Assembly: GCA_903887845.1 (NCBI GenBank)
Contig: CAISRC010000047.1
Span: 1-45,982 of the forward strand
DNA from: an uncultured Chlorobiaceae bacterium
Lineage (GTDB): Bacteria > Bacteroidota > Chlorobiia > Chlorobiales > Chlorobiaceae
Direction of reading: 5' to 3'
DNA length: 45,982 bases
Part shown: positions 33,381 through 43,557 of the stretch, one piece after another
How the letters are laid out: each line of letters opens with the position of its first letter
Numbering within the stretch: the first letter of the stretch is position 1
The notes under the pieces: generated by a model
What the model was told of the DNA's origin: nothing
The model's database searches: none
What the model saw: the letters and a program-made list of their open reading frames with translations, nothing else
Made by a program: the position numbers and the translations under genes

Positions 33381-35756
33381 CTACTCTATAACAAGATCTA
33401 TGGTACGTCGCTGCATATCCACACTGTTCACCTTGACTTTGACCCGTTGACCTATCTGCAACCGTTTTTTGCGACGTTTTCCTACAAGGGAATAGGTCGC
33501 CTCATCATACTCATAGTAATCATCAGTGAGGTTGCGCATGTGTACCATCCCTTCGATAGCAAAGTCAACCATTCTCACATAAATACCGTAATCGGTTGCC
33601 CCTGAAATAACTCCAGGATAGACTTTACCGACATGGCTTGCCATATATTCAACCTGCTTGAGTTTGATCGACTCACGCTCAGCCTCAACCGCGCTCTTTT
33701 CGCGCTCGTTGGAGATCTGGCAGACGGTCTGGATTTTATCGGTCAGCTCAGCAAGCCTTGCTGGAGTAATCTTGCGGCGCTTCTTGCGGAGATTCTCATA
33801 TTCAAAGAGCATACGATGAACAATCAGATCAGGATAACGCCTGATCGGAGAGGTAAAGTGCGTGTAGTGCTCAAATCCAAGACCGTAATGGCCGACATTG
33901 TCGCCAGTATAGATCGCTTTCGACATGGAACGCAGTACCAGCTCGCTGACGAGAAATTCAACATTGGTACCCTTCACCTGTTGCAGGAGCTGACGAAGCA
34001 CCTGTGCCGAGACAATTGGCCCCTCTTTGCCCCGGTTCAACTTGAGGTCAAAGCCGAGCCTCTTGACAAAATTGGCAAGAATAAGCACCTTCTCCTGCTG
34101 CGGAGCGCCATGGATCCTGTAAATCACGGGCTGCGGTTCTTTCTTGTTCTCCCTGAAAGTCTTGGTCAGATATTTGGCCACCTTGCGATTGGCGAGCAGC
34201 ATGAACTCCTCAATAAGACGATGACTGCCGAGACGCTCTTTCTTGATCACTTCCAGCGGTTCGCCCTTCTTGCCAAGCTTGAATCGCACCTCCTCGGTAT
34301 CAAAATCAAGCCCTCCATGTTTGAAGCGTTTTTCACGAAGAATAATGCTGAGACGGTCAAGTGATTGCAGCTCAGTCACATAATCACCTTCACCCCGCTT
34401 CAGTATCTCCTCGACATCTTCGTAGGAAAAACGACGTTTGGAATGAATAACCGTTTTATGGAACTCGTGCTTGCGAACTTCGCCTTCAGGGGTTATCAAC
34501 AGGAAAACTGAAAACGCCATCCGGTCAACACCAGGATTGAGACTGCAGATCTGTTCAGAAAGTCTGGCAGGCAGCATGGGAATCACCCGATCGACAAGAT
34601 AAACTGATGTGGCCCGTTTCAAAGCCTCACGGTCAAGGGGAGAATTTTCTGGCACATAGTGCGAAACATCGGCGATATGCACGCCAATTCTGTAGAGCCC
34701 GTCATCAAGAAGTTCCACCGACAAGGCGTCATCAAAATCTTTTGCATCGACCGGATCAATGGTAAAGACAACTTTGTCACGAAGATCAAGCCGGCCTTTT
34801 ACCTCTTCTTCAGTAATACCCTCACGGACAGAGGCGGCAAAATCGAGCAACGCGGGATCAAATGTTTCATCAATCCCCTTGCTGCGGGCAATGGCGCTCA
34901 CCTCGACGGCGGAATCGCCTGCTTTCCCAAGAATCTCCAGTACCTTTCCCTGGATCACTCCCTCCTTGCTGAAATCAAGCGCACCGACAAGAACCTTCTG
35001 GCCATCGCCAGCCTTGGCAGAATTTTTTATGGAGACAATAATTTCAGGAAGCAGTTTCCGGTCATCAGGTTTGAGCAAAAACCTGCGGTTTGCCTTGGTC
35101 AGCGTACCAACGATAGTTGTAATACGACGGGTAATCACGTTCTGCACCGCACCTTCACACCGCTGATGGGGAGTAGATTTCGAGGCGTAAGTCTCTGGTA
35201 CCTTTGAAACCAGAACTTCTACTTCGTCTCCATGAATAGAGAAGCCCATATCTCCAGCTTTGATAAAGATATCATCATCGAACCCCTCTACATCAACAAA
35301 GCCGTAACCATTGGGATGCGTGGAGATATGGCCAGTATAGCTCTTGGCAACCGTATACTGCTTTTTGCCGGGAAGAGGAAAGGGCTTGGCAAGCTCAAGA
35401 TGGTCTTCATAGGTGGAAGCATCAGTGCCGGACATCCCGTAACAGCGGTTGGAATCCTTGTCCAGAGTCCCCTCTTCCTGCAGTTTATGCAAGACATACC
35501 AGAAACCCGGGAGCTGCTTTGATTCAGTATATCCGAGAGCTTTTGCCAGCTCTACAGACTTGAAGCGCTCACCTTCATGATCGGCAAAAAAGGTAACAAT
35601 TTCGGCAGCAAGTGAACTTTCACCCCGCCTGAAGAGAAACTCGTTGATCAGAATATGATCATTCGGTCTCACCCTCTCCCCGGTAAACTGGGACGGCTGC
35701 CGATTACTCTTATTGCCGGGGGTTTTGGATTTTCGGTTAAAACGCTGTCTTGCCAC
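33381..35756 (-). CDS. rnr: Ribonuclease R
   Basis: This 791-aa exoribonuclease has a basic N-terminus, a winged-helix segment (about 30-105), cold-shock/OB domains, the RNB catalytic domain with active-site aspartates in [16 protein letters not shown] near 335-350, the [15 protein letters not shown] motif near 640, and a C-terminal S1 domain (about 710-791). It degrades structured RNA 3' to 5'. The start is GTG at 35754-35756, because an in-frame stop lies just upstream. It stands alone between the kinase gene and the secretion locus. Confidence 0.95.
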   Translation of the reverse strand: MARQRFNRKSKTPGNKSNRQPSQFTGERVRPNDHILINEFLFRRGESSLAAEIVTFFADHEGERFKSVELAKALGYTESKQLPGFWYVLHKLQEEGTLDKDSNRCYGMSGTDASTYEDHLELAKPFPLPGKKQYTVAKSYTGHISTHPNGYGFVDVEGFDDDIFIKAGDMGFSIHGDEVEVLVSKVPETYASKSTPHQRCEGAVQNVITRRITTIVGTLTKANRRFLLKPDDRKLLPEIIVSIKNSAKAGDGQKVLVGALDFSKEGVIQGKVLEILGKAGDSAVEVSAIARSKGIDETFDPALLDFAASVREGITEEEVKGRLDLRDKVVFTIDPVDAKDFDDALSVELLDDGLYRIGVHIADVSHYVPENSPLDREALKRATSVYLVDRVIPMLPARLSEQICSLNPGVDRMAFSVFLLITPEGEVRKHEFHKTVIHSKRRFSYEDVEEILKRGEGDYVTELQSLDRLSIILREKRFKHGGLDFDTEEVRFKLGKKGEPLEVIKKERLGSHRLIEEFMLLANRKVAKYLTKTFRENKKEPQPVIYRIHGAPQQEKVLILANFVKRLGFDLKLNRGKEGPIVSAQVLRQLLQQVKGTNVEFLVSELVLRSMSKAIYTGDNVGHYGLGFEHYTHFTSPIRRYPDLIVHRMLFEYENLRKKRRKITPARLAELTDKIQTVCQISNEREKSAVEAERESIKLKQVEYMASHVGKVYPGVISGATDYGIYVRMVDFAIEGMVHMRNLTDDYYEYDEATYSLVGKRRKKRLQIGQRVKVKVNSVDMQRRTIDLVIE

Positions 35757-35978
35757 TACAGTAACTCATTTATATTAAAACGTTTAAAACTCACTACACT
35801 ATAACACGCAAAGAAAAAAAACTGCGGCTTGCATCACGATGATTTCAGGGTAATTCCGCTGATAGAGACAATCATCAACAACACCCTTATACGTATATTA
35901 ACATAATGAAAAGAAGCAAGAAACAACCATAATGACTACAACAAGCAACATAATTAACGATAGTGTTTGAGACCGTAT

Positions 35979-37328
35979 TTATGGCTTTATGCCGGCAAGC
36001 CAGCCATTCACCTCGTCAATGTCGGTTGCTGAAAGGATTCCTGCGGTTTGCTTGAGCATGAGACGATTGAGAATGTACTGATAGCGAGATTTTGCAAGAT
36101 TTCTCCGGCTTGCAAAGAGCTTCTGCTGGGCATCAAGAACATCAACATTACTGCGCAACCCTGCCTCATACCCTTTTTGGGTACCGATCAAGGCAATTTC
36201 ATGAGAGTGAACAGCCTGTTCATAAGCTTTAACCTGTTCAACACTGCTGACAATACCGTTATAATACTTTCTTACATCCGATTCAACCCCATGTTCCTGC
36301 CAGTTGAGCTGCTCTCCCGCTTTCAGCCACTTTGCGTGAGCCTGACGTACCGAAGCACTGACATAGCCACCGGTATAAACCGGCACACTCATCTGCAGGC
36401 TGATTGAATAGGTATCGTAGGTTGAACCGATTGAATAATTGTTTTCACTCTCGGAATAGTTTCTCCCTGCAACAAGATCAATCGTTGGATATCGGGCAGC
36501 CTTCTGCTTTTCTATCTCCCTTTTTGCAATAACAATTTCCTGACGCGCGCCAACCACTTCGGGATTAGCAGAATGAGCAAGTTCGATCCACGATTCTACA
36601 TTGTTGGGCTGCGGCCGCTGAAGCAGCAGCTTCTCCGACACCACTCTGCAAAGCTGATCCGGGTAGACCCCTGTAAGATTTTCCAGCTCCTGGCGACTGA
36701 ACTCCACGCTGTTCATAATGTCTACACCCTCTGCCTGGGCATTATCGTAGCCTGCCTGCGCCTCCTCCACTTCGGTGATCGTACCAAACCCCTTATCCAA
36801 TCGTTGTTTAGCCTGCTCAAGCTGCTCCAGTGTTGCCTTTATCAGTGCTTTGCTGAAAGCAAGATTGTCCTCGGCATACAAAGCATTACAATAGGCTTCT
36901 GATATTCTGACAATCAGACTCGCTTCTTCTTTCTCCAGGTCAACATCGCTTTTTTCTGACACGACCCTGGCCTGTTTGTAGCTTGCAACATTAGATAAAT
37001 TGAGCAGCGGCTGACGAACCGATACACCATAATTTACTGTATTATAGTAATCAGGAACATAAATTCGCCCCAAATAACCATGCTGGGTCGCGCTGCGTCC
37101 ACGCGCAGCGTTCATGCGGATGTTTGGCCGAAACTGTGACCTCGCCTTGCCGATCTCCTCTTTATAGATCAGATTATCAGCTTTTGCCGAACGCAGCCTG
37201 GCATCATTCTGCACGGCCTTTTGATAAGCTGTTGCTAAATCGAGCGGAGCAGCATAAAGAGGCAATGCAAAAGCTATCACCGCCGCAACTGTCATAAGCA
37301 CCAATAGCTTCATGATCGACCTATACAT
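35979..37328 (-). CDS. tolC: TolC-family outer membrane channel of a type I secretion system
   Basis: From ATG 37326-37328 (AGGGA about ten bases upstream) the 449-aa product has a signal peptide ending near LPLYAAP. It has two repeats of the TolC coiled-coil/beta structure, for example LRSAKADNLIYKEEIGKARS and RSNVDVLDAQQKLFASRRNL in the second half. TolC trimers span the outer membrane and periplasm and dock onto an HlyD-type adaptor. The gene lies directly downstream of hlyD, and the upstream GTG at 37352 would overlap the hlyD stop. It is the last gene of the secretion operon. About 220 bases of AT-rich sequence without a gene separate it from rnr. Confidence 0.9.
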   Translation of the reverse strand: MYRSIMKLLVLMTVAAVIAFALPLYAAPLDLATAYQKAVQNDARLRSAKADNLIYKEEIGKARSQFRPNIRMNAARGRSATQHGYLGRIYVPDYYNTVNYGVSVRQPLLNLSNVASYKQARVVSEKSDVDLEKEEASLIVRISEAYCNALYAEDNLAFSKALIKATLEQLEQAKQRLDKGFGTITEVEEAQAGYDNAQAEGVDIMNSVEFSRQELENLTGVYPDQLCRVVSEKLLLQRPQPNNVESWIELAHSANPEVVGARQEIVIAKREIEKQKAARYPTIDLVAGRNYSESENNYSIGSTYDTYSISLQMSVPVYTGGYVSASVRQAHAKWLKAGEQLNWQEHGVESDVRKYYNGIVSSVEQVKAYEQAVHSHEIALIGTQKGYEAGLRSNVDVLDAQQKLFASRRNLAKSRYQYILNRLMLKQTAGILSATDIDEVNGWLAGIKP

Positions 37329-37351
37329 AATGTTTAGTTCCCTGCACACCA

Positions 37352-38533
37352 CTATTCCTCTTTCATTGAAACCGTAATCCTTTTAATCAGCGGATCGACA
37401 AGATAGGTCAACAATGAACGTTCACCTGTCTTGATGACAACCGTCACAGGCATCCCCGGCTGCATTTCACGCTTTCCCAGTGACTTCATCCCTTCCGGAG
37501 TTACTGAAATTCGAGCAAGATAATATGAGACGCCGGGCTGAGCCGGATTCACCTGGGGATCGGTCACAATGTCTTTCGAAAGCGACTCTACCATACCCTG
37601 CACCACAAGCTGTGGAGAGTGTGCAAACGAAGAAAAACTCACATCGACCGGCAACCCCTTGTGAATGCTGTCGATCAGATGGGGCGCTACCCTGGCGTCA
37701 ATCAGAAGACCTTCCTGGAGTGGCACAATATCCATCATCTTCTGGCCCGGCTGAATCACCGCTCCTACCGTCTGCACCTGCAAACCCACTACCTGCCCTG
37801 AAGCCGGTGAGCGCACTTCGGTATCAGCAAGCTCTGCGGCAAGCGCCCTGCTCTTTTCAGCATCAGCCTCCACTTCGAGCTGAACCTGTGCCAGTTGGGA
37901 TGCAGTGCCGCTCCTGAACTCCGCAATCTTGAGTTCAAGCTCATGCTGCTGACTCAACGGGGCGTATCCCTCCTTAACCAGCGATGTAATGCCCGCCAAC
38001 TGCTCACCCAGAATTTTCAGCATTGTCCGTCGCGACAAAAAGAGCTGCCTCTGATTCTGCATATTCTGTTCGGCAATTTTGCGTTCAGGATCATGCAACA
38101 GATCTTTATGAAAAGAGATCGAAGAGGCGCCGCTCATCTCCGCCTGCAAACGGTCTGCTGTAGCCCGCATGCCGATATAGTGCTGATGAATTTCGTCATA
38201 GCGTGCCCTGGCCGTCTGACTGTCGAGAGTGATAAGCACATCCCCCACATGAACCATCTGCCCCTCCCTGACCTTAACCTTCTCAATTCGGCCACCATGA
38301 AGGTTCTCCACCACCTTGCGTTTGGTCGCAATACTTACCAGCCCCTGGCAGGGCACCCCCTCATCAAGCGGCGCGAAACCTGCCCAGAGCAGAAATCCCC
38401 CGAATCCAACAAGCAGGATCCAGATACCAAGCCGGACAGGGCTGCGGGTATCACGATACGCTTCTCCCTTACTTGCCGTTGTCTTTTCACCAGGAACACG
38501 CTTCATCTGTGCCATATCATCAGGAATACCCAT
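37352..38533 (-). CDS. HlyD-family type I secretion membrane-fusion protein
   Basis: The 393-aa protein has a short cytoplasmic N-terminus, one membrane helix (IWILLVGFGGFLLWAGFAPL, about 38-57), a lipoyl-like half motif (GGRIEKVKVREGQMVHVGDV near 100), a helical hairpin and the second half RSPASGQVVGLQVQTVGAVI near 245. The C-terminal barrel ends with PGMPVTVVIKTGERSLLTYL, the HlyD/PrtE secretion signature. It connects the ABC transporters to TolC. The start at 38533 has no clear ribosome binding site, and an internal ATG at codon 7 is possible. Confidence 0.92.
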   Translation of the reverse strand: MGIPDDMAQMKRVPGEKTTASKGEAYRDTRSPVRLGIWILLVGFGGFLLWAGFAPLDEGVPCQGLVSIATKRKVVENLHGGRIEKVKVREGQMVHVGDVLITLDSQTARARYDEIHQHYIGMRATADRLQAEMSGASSISFHKDLLHDPERKIAEQNMQNQRQLFLSRRTMLKILGEQLAGITSLVKEGYAPLSQQHELELKIAEFRSGTASQLAQVQLEVEADAEKSRALAAELADTEVRSPASGQVVGLQVQTVGAVIQPGQKMMDIVPLQEGLLIDARVAPHLIDSIHKGLPVDVSFSSFAHSPQLVVQGMVESLSKDIVTDPQVNPAQPGVSYYLARISVTPEGMKSLGKREMQPGMPVTVVIKTGERSLLTYLVDPLIKRITVSMKEE

Positions 38534-38583
38534 TACAATACTTTAAAACATTTTTAAAAACACAAAATAATATCACCGGATAC

Positions 38584-40281
38584 TCAAGCGCGCCGTGGAG
38601 TCTCAGAATGCAATACCGCCAACACCTCATCACGCAGCCCGCAATGCACCATCCGCCCGCCCTGCATCACAACCAAAAGATCGGCCGCGGCAAGAACACT
38701 GGGACGATGCGTCACAAGAATGACCGTTTTACCTGCACTCCTTAAATCCTTGACGGCATCAAGCAGCGATCGCTCACCAGCATCATCAAGGTTGGCGTTC
38801 GGCTCATCAAGCACAAGAATAGCCGGATTGCCGTACATTGCACGGGCAAGTCCAAGCCGCTGCCGCTGCCCGCCAGAAAGCATTCCACCAGCCTCACCAA
38901 TCTCCGTATCGTATCCGTGAGGAAAGCGCAAAATCATCTCATGAATACCTGTTCGCTTTGCCGCCTCAATAACCTTCAAAGAGTCAACCTCGGCAAACCG
39001 GGCAATATTTTCTGCGATGGTGCCATCAAACAACTCAATATCCTGTGGAAGATAACCAAGATGGGGTCCGAGTTCCCCCCTGTCCCAGCTTTCAACCGGC
39101 TCGCCGTCAATCAGTACCCGACCTTCCCGTTTCGGCCACACCCCGACGATACAGCGTGCAAGCGTTGACTTGCCCGACCCGGAGGGGCCAAGCACTACAG
39201 TAACTTTGCCTGCGGGAAACATGGCGGTAAGATTATCAAGAATTGGCGTCTCACGCCCTTCCGCAGTCGCAGTGAGTCCCTCAAGGCGTATCTCGCCGAA
39301 CGGATCCTGATGTTTGGCTCCAGCCTCCCGCTCCGGAAACTCCTCAAGCAGTTTCTCAAGACGCTGAAATGCCGTACGCGCCTGAACAAAAGGCTTCCAT
39401 GTAGCGACAACAAGATCAAGAGGCTGAAGCGCCTTCGACATCAAGACGTTTGCCGCAATCATCGACCCGACTGCCATCTTCCCCTCAATAACCATGAGGG
39501 CGCCAGCCCCGAGTGTCAACGACTGCATGCTGTAACGCACAAACTTTGCAAAAGCCTGCTGACGGTGCTGCCTCTCAAGGGAAGACTCGGCTGTGGCCAG
39601 CGAAGCTTCGAGCAGCCTGAACCACTGCCGACGAAGGTTTCCCGTCATGCCCATTGCATGTACCGGCTCAATATTACGAAGCTTGCTCTGCACATAACGA
39701 TAACTGTCATTACCGGACTCTGCTGCGCTCTCTATCTCCCTGACCGAAAGACGATGGATCTGCCAGGTCACAAGAAGCTGAATAATCGCAAACAAGATTG
39801 AAAGCCATCCAAGAAAGGGGCTGAGTAAAAAAATCACAGCAATATAGACCGGTGTCCATGGTGTGTCAAAAAACGCAATCATACCGTTCGCCGTCAGAAA
39901 CTGGCGGATATTGGTCAAATCCGAGAAGGCCTCAAGCACATTTTGCCGTGCACGGTTCAGATACGCTTCAAAACTCGCCTTGAACACCAGGGAATTCAGC
40001 GCTTCATCAAGCCGGACACCTGCCCTTACCAGTATCCGCGAGCGAAGCCACTCAGCAAACGCCATCACAACATAAAACAAGACCAGAAACAAAGTAACCA
40101 TGAGAAGGGTAAGCTCACTGCCGCTCTTCATGACACGACCATAGAGCTGCAGCATGTAGATCGTCGGCGTCAACATCAGCACATTGGCAATCAGGCTGAA
40201 AATACCAACCCACAGAAATTCCCTTCGAAAAACCCAGAGTTGTCGGGAAAGGACACTGCGATCAAAAAAATCAGGTTTCAT
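38584..40281 (-). CDS. Type I secretion ABC transporter, PrtD type (second of two)
   Basis: The 565-aa half-transporter has a membrane domain (about six helices in residues 20-300) and a nucleotide-binding domain. The latter has Walker A GPSGSGKSTL near 365, signature LSGGQRQRLGLARAMY near 470 and Walker B LVLDEPNANLD near 495. There is no N-terminal peptidase-like domain, as in PrtD/HasD exporters. It powers export of a large substrate through HlyD and TolC. It lies 24 bases downstream of a second, different ABC gene, so the pair may form a heterodimer. All motifs are intact. Confidence 0.92.
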   Translation of the reverse strand: MKPDFFDRSVLSRQLWVFRREFLWVGIFSLIANVLMLTPTIYMLQLYGRVMKSGSELTLLMVTLFLVLFYVVMAFAEWLRSRILVRAGVRLDEALNSLVFKASFEAYLNRARQNVLEAFSDLTNIRQFLTANGMIAFFDTPWTPVYIAVIFLLSPFLGWLSILFAIIQLLVTWQIHRLSVREIESAAESGNDSYRYVQSKLRNIEPVHAMGMTGNLRRQWFRLLEASLATAESSLERQHRQQAFAKFVRYSMQSLTLGAGALMVIEGKMAVGSMIAANVLMSKALQPLDLVVATWKPFVQARTAFQRLEKLLEEFPEREAGAKHQDPFGEIRLEGLTATAEGRETPILDNLTAMFPAGKVTVVLGPSGSGKSTLARCIVGVWPKREGRVLIDGEPVESWDRGELGPHLGYLPQDIELFDGTIAENIARFAEVDSLKVIEAAKRTGIHEMILRFPHGYDTEIGEAGGMLSGGQRQRLGLARAMYGNPAILVLDEPNANLDDAGERSLLDAVKDLRSAGKTVILVTHRPSVLAAADLLVVMQGGRMVHCGLRDEVLAVLHSETPRRA

Positions 40282-40305
40282 GAAAAATCTGTTTGCTGAT
40301 ACTTG

Positions 40306-42024
40306 TTAACCCTGAGACTTCGGGTTTGGAGACTGCTGGCCTTCGGGCGGCGACTGAAGAGCCTCCATGACCTCCTGACAGGTACCGAAGCGCTGCACCT
40401 GACCATCAACCAGTACAAGCATGTGCTCTATTGCACCAAGAATATTCAGTCGATGCGTGATGACTATCACTGTTGAACCCTTTGTTCTCAACAAACTGAT
40501 TGCATTGAGCAGGGCAGCATCACCTGCTTCATCAAGACTGGCGTTCGGTTCATCAAGCACCACAAACTTCGGCATATCGTAGACTGCACGGGCAAGAGCC
40601 ACCCGCTGCCGCTCTCCACCCGAAAGAAATGAACCATCATCACCAATCTGGGCCTCATACCCCTTTGGAAGCTGCTCAATAAAACCATCAAGACCCACCA
40701 TCCGGCAGGCTTCTTTCACTTTTTCAGGATCAGGTTCACCGAAACGAGCCACATTTTCGGCAATGGTACCCTCAAAAAGCTCGACATTCTGCGGCAGATA
40801 GCCTATATATTTCCCAAGCTCCTCCTTGTTCCACTGATAAACATCATTCCCGTCAAGCCGAACCTTGCCCTGCATTGCAGGCCATATTCCCATAAGCAAT
40901 CGTGCAAGAGTCGTTTTACCAGAAGCCGAAGGACCTACAATAGCAAGCGAACCGCCAGGAGCCAGCCTGAAATTTATACCTTTAAGAATCTGAACCGGAC
41001 TTCTTGGAGCACCGGCAATGACCCCTTCAACCGAAAGCATACCAGTGGGCGCAGGCAATGCCATACCCTTCAATGGTATTGGAAGTTCCTTCAACATGCC
41101 CTCCAGACGGCTATACGATTCCAGCGCACCATCCACCTGCCGCCAGCTTCCGATAATCTGAACCAGAGGCGCAAGCACCTTACCGCCAAGAATTGAGGCG
41201 ACAATCATCCCTGAACCATGTATCTCTCCCTTCAGCGTCAGCCAGCAACCCATGCCAAGCAGGAGAGAACTCAAAAGGCTCTGTACCAGCTTGGAAAGTG
41301 CTGAATTGGTTCCTGCATGGTCAGAGGCTTCGGCCTGCTGGACAAGAAACTCCTGCTGGCGCCCCATCCAGCGTTTGTGAATATGAGCAAGCATCCCCAT
41401 AGACTCAATAACCTGCGCATTGCGTATCACCCCGTCAGCATAGCTCTGCGCCCCCGCAGCACTCCGGTTTGCCGCCAGAAGAGGCTCACGAATGCGACGT
41501 TCATTGAAAAAACCAATTCCGAACTGCACCAGAGCGCCGGCAACAGCAAACCAGCCAAGAGCAGGGGCCATCAGAAAAAGCAGCACCAGCACCATCAGAG
41601 CGAGAGGAGTATCGACAACAGCAAGCAGAGCCGGGGAAGGAAGAAACTCCCGAATGACTTTAAGATCACGCAGTGCCTGAGCACCCCCAGCCGGAATGTT
41701 CTGAACACGGGCGGTAAAAATCGCACTGAAGACATGCTCACGCAGCGACCTGTCGAGCTGCATGCCCGCATCATGCATCACCTGCCTGCGTACCCATTCA
41801 AGCGCCTCAAGCAGCACATAGAGACCAATCACAAGAAGAGTAAGCATCAACAGCGTCGAATGACTGCGGCTGTTGACGACGCGGTCGTACACCTCCATCA
41901 TGTAAGCACTCGGAGCAAGCACCAGAACATTGACGACAATGCTGAAATAAAACGTATGCTTGAGAAAAGGAAAAAGCGACACAAGCGCTTCGCGCAACGG
42001 GGATTTTACTTTATTTCCTTTCAC
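40306..42024 (-). CDS. Type I secretion ABC transporter, PrtD type (first of two)
   Basis: The 572-aa protein has the same layout as its downstream neighbour, with Walker A GPSASGKTTL, signature LSGGERQRVALARAVY and Walker B FVVLDEPNASLD. Its sequence is clearly diverged from the other, so this is not a recent duplication. The start is GTG at 42022-42024, since no in-frame ATG exists before an upstream stop. A 179-base gap with a hairpin separates it from the TPR gene, so the exporter genes may have their own promoter. It may pair with the second ABC protein. Confidence 0.9.
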   Translation of the reverse strand: MKGNKVKSPLREALVSLFPFLKHTFYFSIVVNVLVLAPSAYMMEVYDRVVNSRSHSTLLMLTLLVIGLYVLLEALEWVRRQVMHDAGMQLDRSLREHVFSAIFTARVQNIPAGGAQALRDLKVIREFLPSPALLAVVDTPLALMVLVLLFLMAPALGWFAVAGALVQFGIGFFNERRIREPLLAANRSAAGAQSYADGVIRNAQVIESMGMLAHIHKRWMGRQQEFLVQQAEASDHAGTNSALSKLVQSLLSSLLLGMGCWLTLKGEIHGSGMIVASILGGKVLAPLVQIIGSWRQVDGALESYSRLEGMLKELPIPLKGMALPAPTGMLSVEGVIAGAPRSPVQILKGINFRLAPGGSLAIVGPSASGKTTLARLLMGIWPAMQGKVRLDGNDVYQWNKEELGKYIGYLPQNVELFEGTIAENVARFGEPDPEKVKEACRMVGLDGFIEQLPKGYEAQIGDDGSFLSGGERQRVALARAVYDMPKFVVLDEPNASLDEAGDAALLNAISLLRTKGSTVIVITHRLNILGAIEHMLVLVDGQVQRFGTCQEVMEALQSPPEGQQSPNPKSQG

Positions 42025-42156
42025 GAAGAAGCAAACATGTAGAGTATCAATTATGAATCTTCAATTTTTTATAGCCGCACATTATAACACATAAAAGATT
42101 GTATTCATAACGTATAGCTCTATAAACCAGCAAAAAGGTTAACCCACTCAAGCTGA

Positions 42157-42182
42157 CGGGGCAGGAAACCTGAACTGCCCCG
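42157..42182 (-). terminator. Hairpin downstream of the TPR gene, possible terminator or attenuator
   Basis: CGGGGCAG and CTGCCCCG form a perfect 8-bp G+C-rich stem with a 10-base loop, about 22 bases after the TPR stop codon. In the direction of transcription the T run is not immediate, so termination may be partial and could lower expression of the exporter relative to the adhesin. Confidence 0.5.
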
Positions 42183-42203
42183 GAACATTCTAGTTAAAAC
42201 ACT

Positions 42204-43523
42204 CTACCAGCTTAAGCCTTTCTTTTTTAACACATCCTGTGCACTGAGCAATCCTGATTTTGCCGCTTGCCGCATATCCTCAATGGCTCCTTTTTCATCA
42301 CCAAGCTGACTTTTGGCAACTCCTCGTTTATAAAAAGCTTTGGCATATTGAGGATTACATTCAATTGCCCTGGTGTAGTCAGCAATGGCTCCCTTGTTAT
42401 CTTTTTCATCAGCCTTAACAAAGCCGCGATTGAAGTACGCATCGGCATTTTTCGGATCAAGAGAAATTGCACTGGTATAATCATCAAGAGCTCCCTTTTT
42501 GTTCGCAAGCCTGATGTTGGCATTCCCACGGTTGAGGTATGCCAATGCTGATTGTGGATTGAGCTTGATTGCTTTCGTATAATCAGTTATCGCTTTCTGG
42601 TAATCGCCGAAAGTCGCTTGTGCAAGACCACGGCTGAAGTAGAGATCGGCAGATTTTTGATTAAGCTCAATAGCTTTGGAATAATCTGCAAGTGCGCCCT
42701 CTTTGTCGCCAAGACCCGTTTTCACAAACCCGCGATTATTATAGGCAAGGCTATGCTTTGGGTTGAACTCGATAGCTTTCGAATAATCGGCAAGAGCTCC
42801 CTCTTTGTCGCCAAGATTATTTTTTGCATTCCCCCTATTATTGTATGCATCGGCATTTTTGGCATTGATCCCGATTACTTTCGTATAGTCAGCAACAGCT
42901 CCCTTATTGTCGCCCTTCTCAGCTTTGGCAAGACCATTCTTGAAGTATATGGTAACCGCCTGAACTAAATCTGAAATCGCTCCCTTCTTGTCTTCCAGTT
43001 TATTTTTTGTCACACCGCGGTTATTATATGCGTCAGCATTGTTGGGATTTGACTCAATGGCTCTGGTATAATCGGCAAGAGCACCCTCATTATCACCAGC
43101 ACGGCTTTTTGCTACTCCACGGCTGAAATAGATGTTTGTTAAACGGGGATCAAGTTCAAGCGCTTTCGTATACCCGGCAATGGCTCCTGTGTAATCGCCA
43201 AGCTCACTTTTGACAATTCCAGAGTTAAAGAAAGCCTCGGCATAGTCCGGCTTGAGTGAGACCGCCTTTTCGTAGTCCGCCAAGGCACCCTTGCGGTCAC
43301 CGATCCCCAATTTTACAGCTCCCCGGTTATTATACGCTTTAGCATCTTTCGAATTTTGTTTGATCGCTTTCGAGTACTCTTTGATGGCAGCATTATAATC
43401 TCCCGCAGCAGTCTTTTCATTTCCCTGTGTATAATAATTTGCCTTCTCCCCGGCAACAATGGCGCCCGGTTGTAACAGTAATGTAACTACAAGAAAAGCA
43501 GAGAGATATCGGATAACGTTCAT
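42204..43523 (-). CDS. Exported TPR-repeat protein (12 units)
   Basis: The 439-aa product has a signal peptide MNVIRYLSAFLVVTLLLQPG, then twelve TPR-like 34-residue units with the pattern AxAYNNRGxxKxxLGDxxGA. One junction, between the fifth and sixth units near residue 195, is seven residues short (LVQAVTIYFKNG lacks the usual linker), as after a 21-base in-frame deletion. TPR arrays form superhelices that bind other proteins. Its place between the adhesin and exporter genes suggests a periplasmic or surface role in handling the adhesin, but this is inferred. Its DNA repeats could recombine. Confidence 0.85.
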   Translation of the reverse strand: MNVIRYLSAFLVVTLLLQPGAIVAGEKANYYTQGNEKTAAGDYNAAIKEYSKAIKQNSKDAKAYNNRGAVKLGIGDRKGALADYEKAVSLKPDYAEAFFNSGIVKSELGDYTGAIAGYTKALELDPRLTNIYFSRGVAKSRAGDNEGALADYTRAIESNPNNADAYNNRGVTKNKLEDKKGAISDLVQAVTIYFKNGLAKAEKGDNKGAVADYTKVIGINAKNADAYNNRGNAKNNLGDKEGALADYSKAIEFNPKHSLAYNNRGFVKTGLGDKEGALADYSKAIELNQKSADLYFSRGLAQATFGDYQKAITDYTKAIKLNPQSALAYLNRGNANIRLANKKGALDDYTSAISLDPKNADAYFNRGFVKADEKDNKGAIADYTRAIECNPQYAKAFYKRGVAKSQLGDEKGAIEDMRQAAKSGLLSAQDVLKKKGLSW

Positions 43524-43557
43524 AGTATTGTTCTTTGGGGTTGCGTCCTTTAAGACA

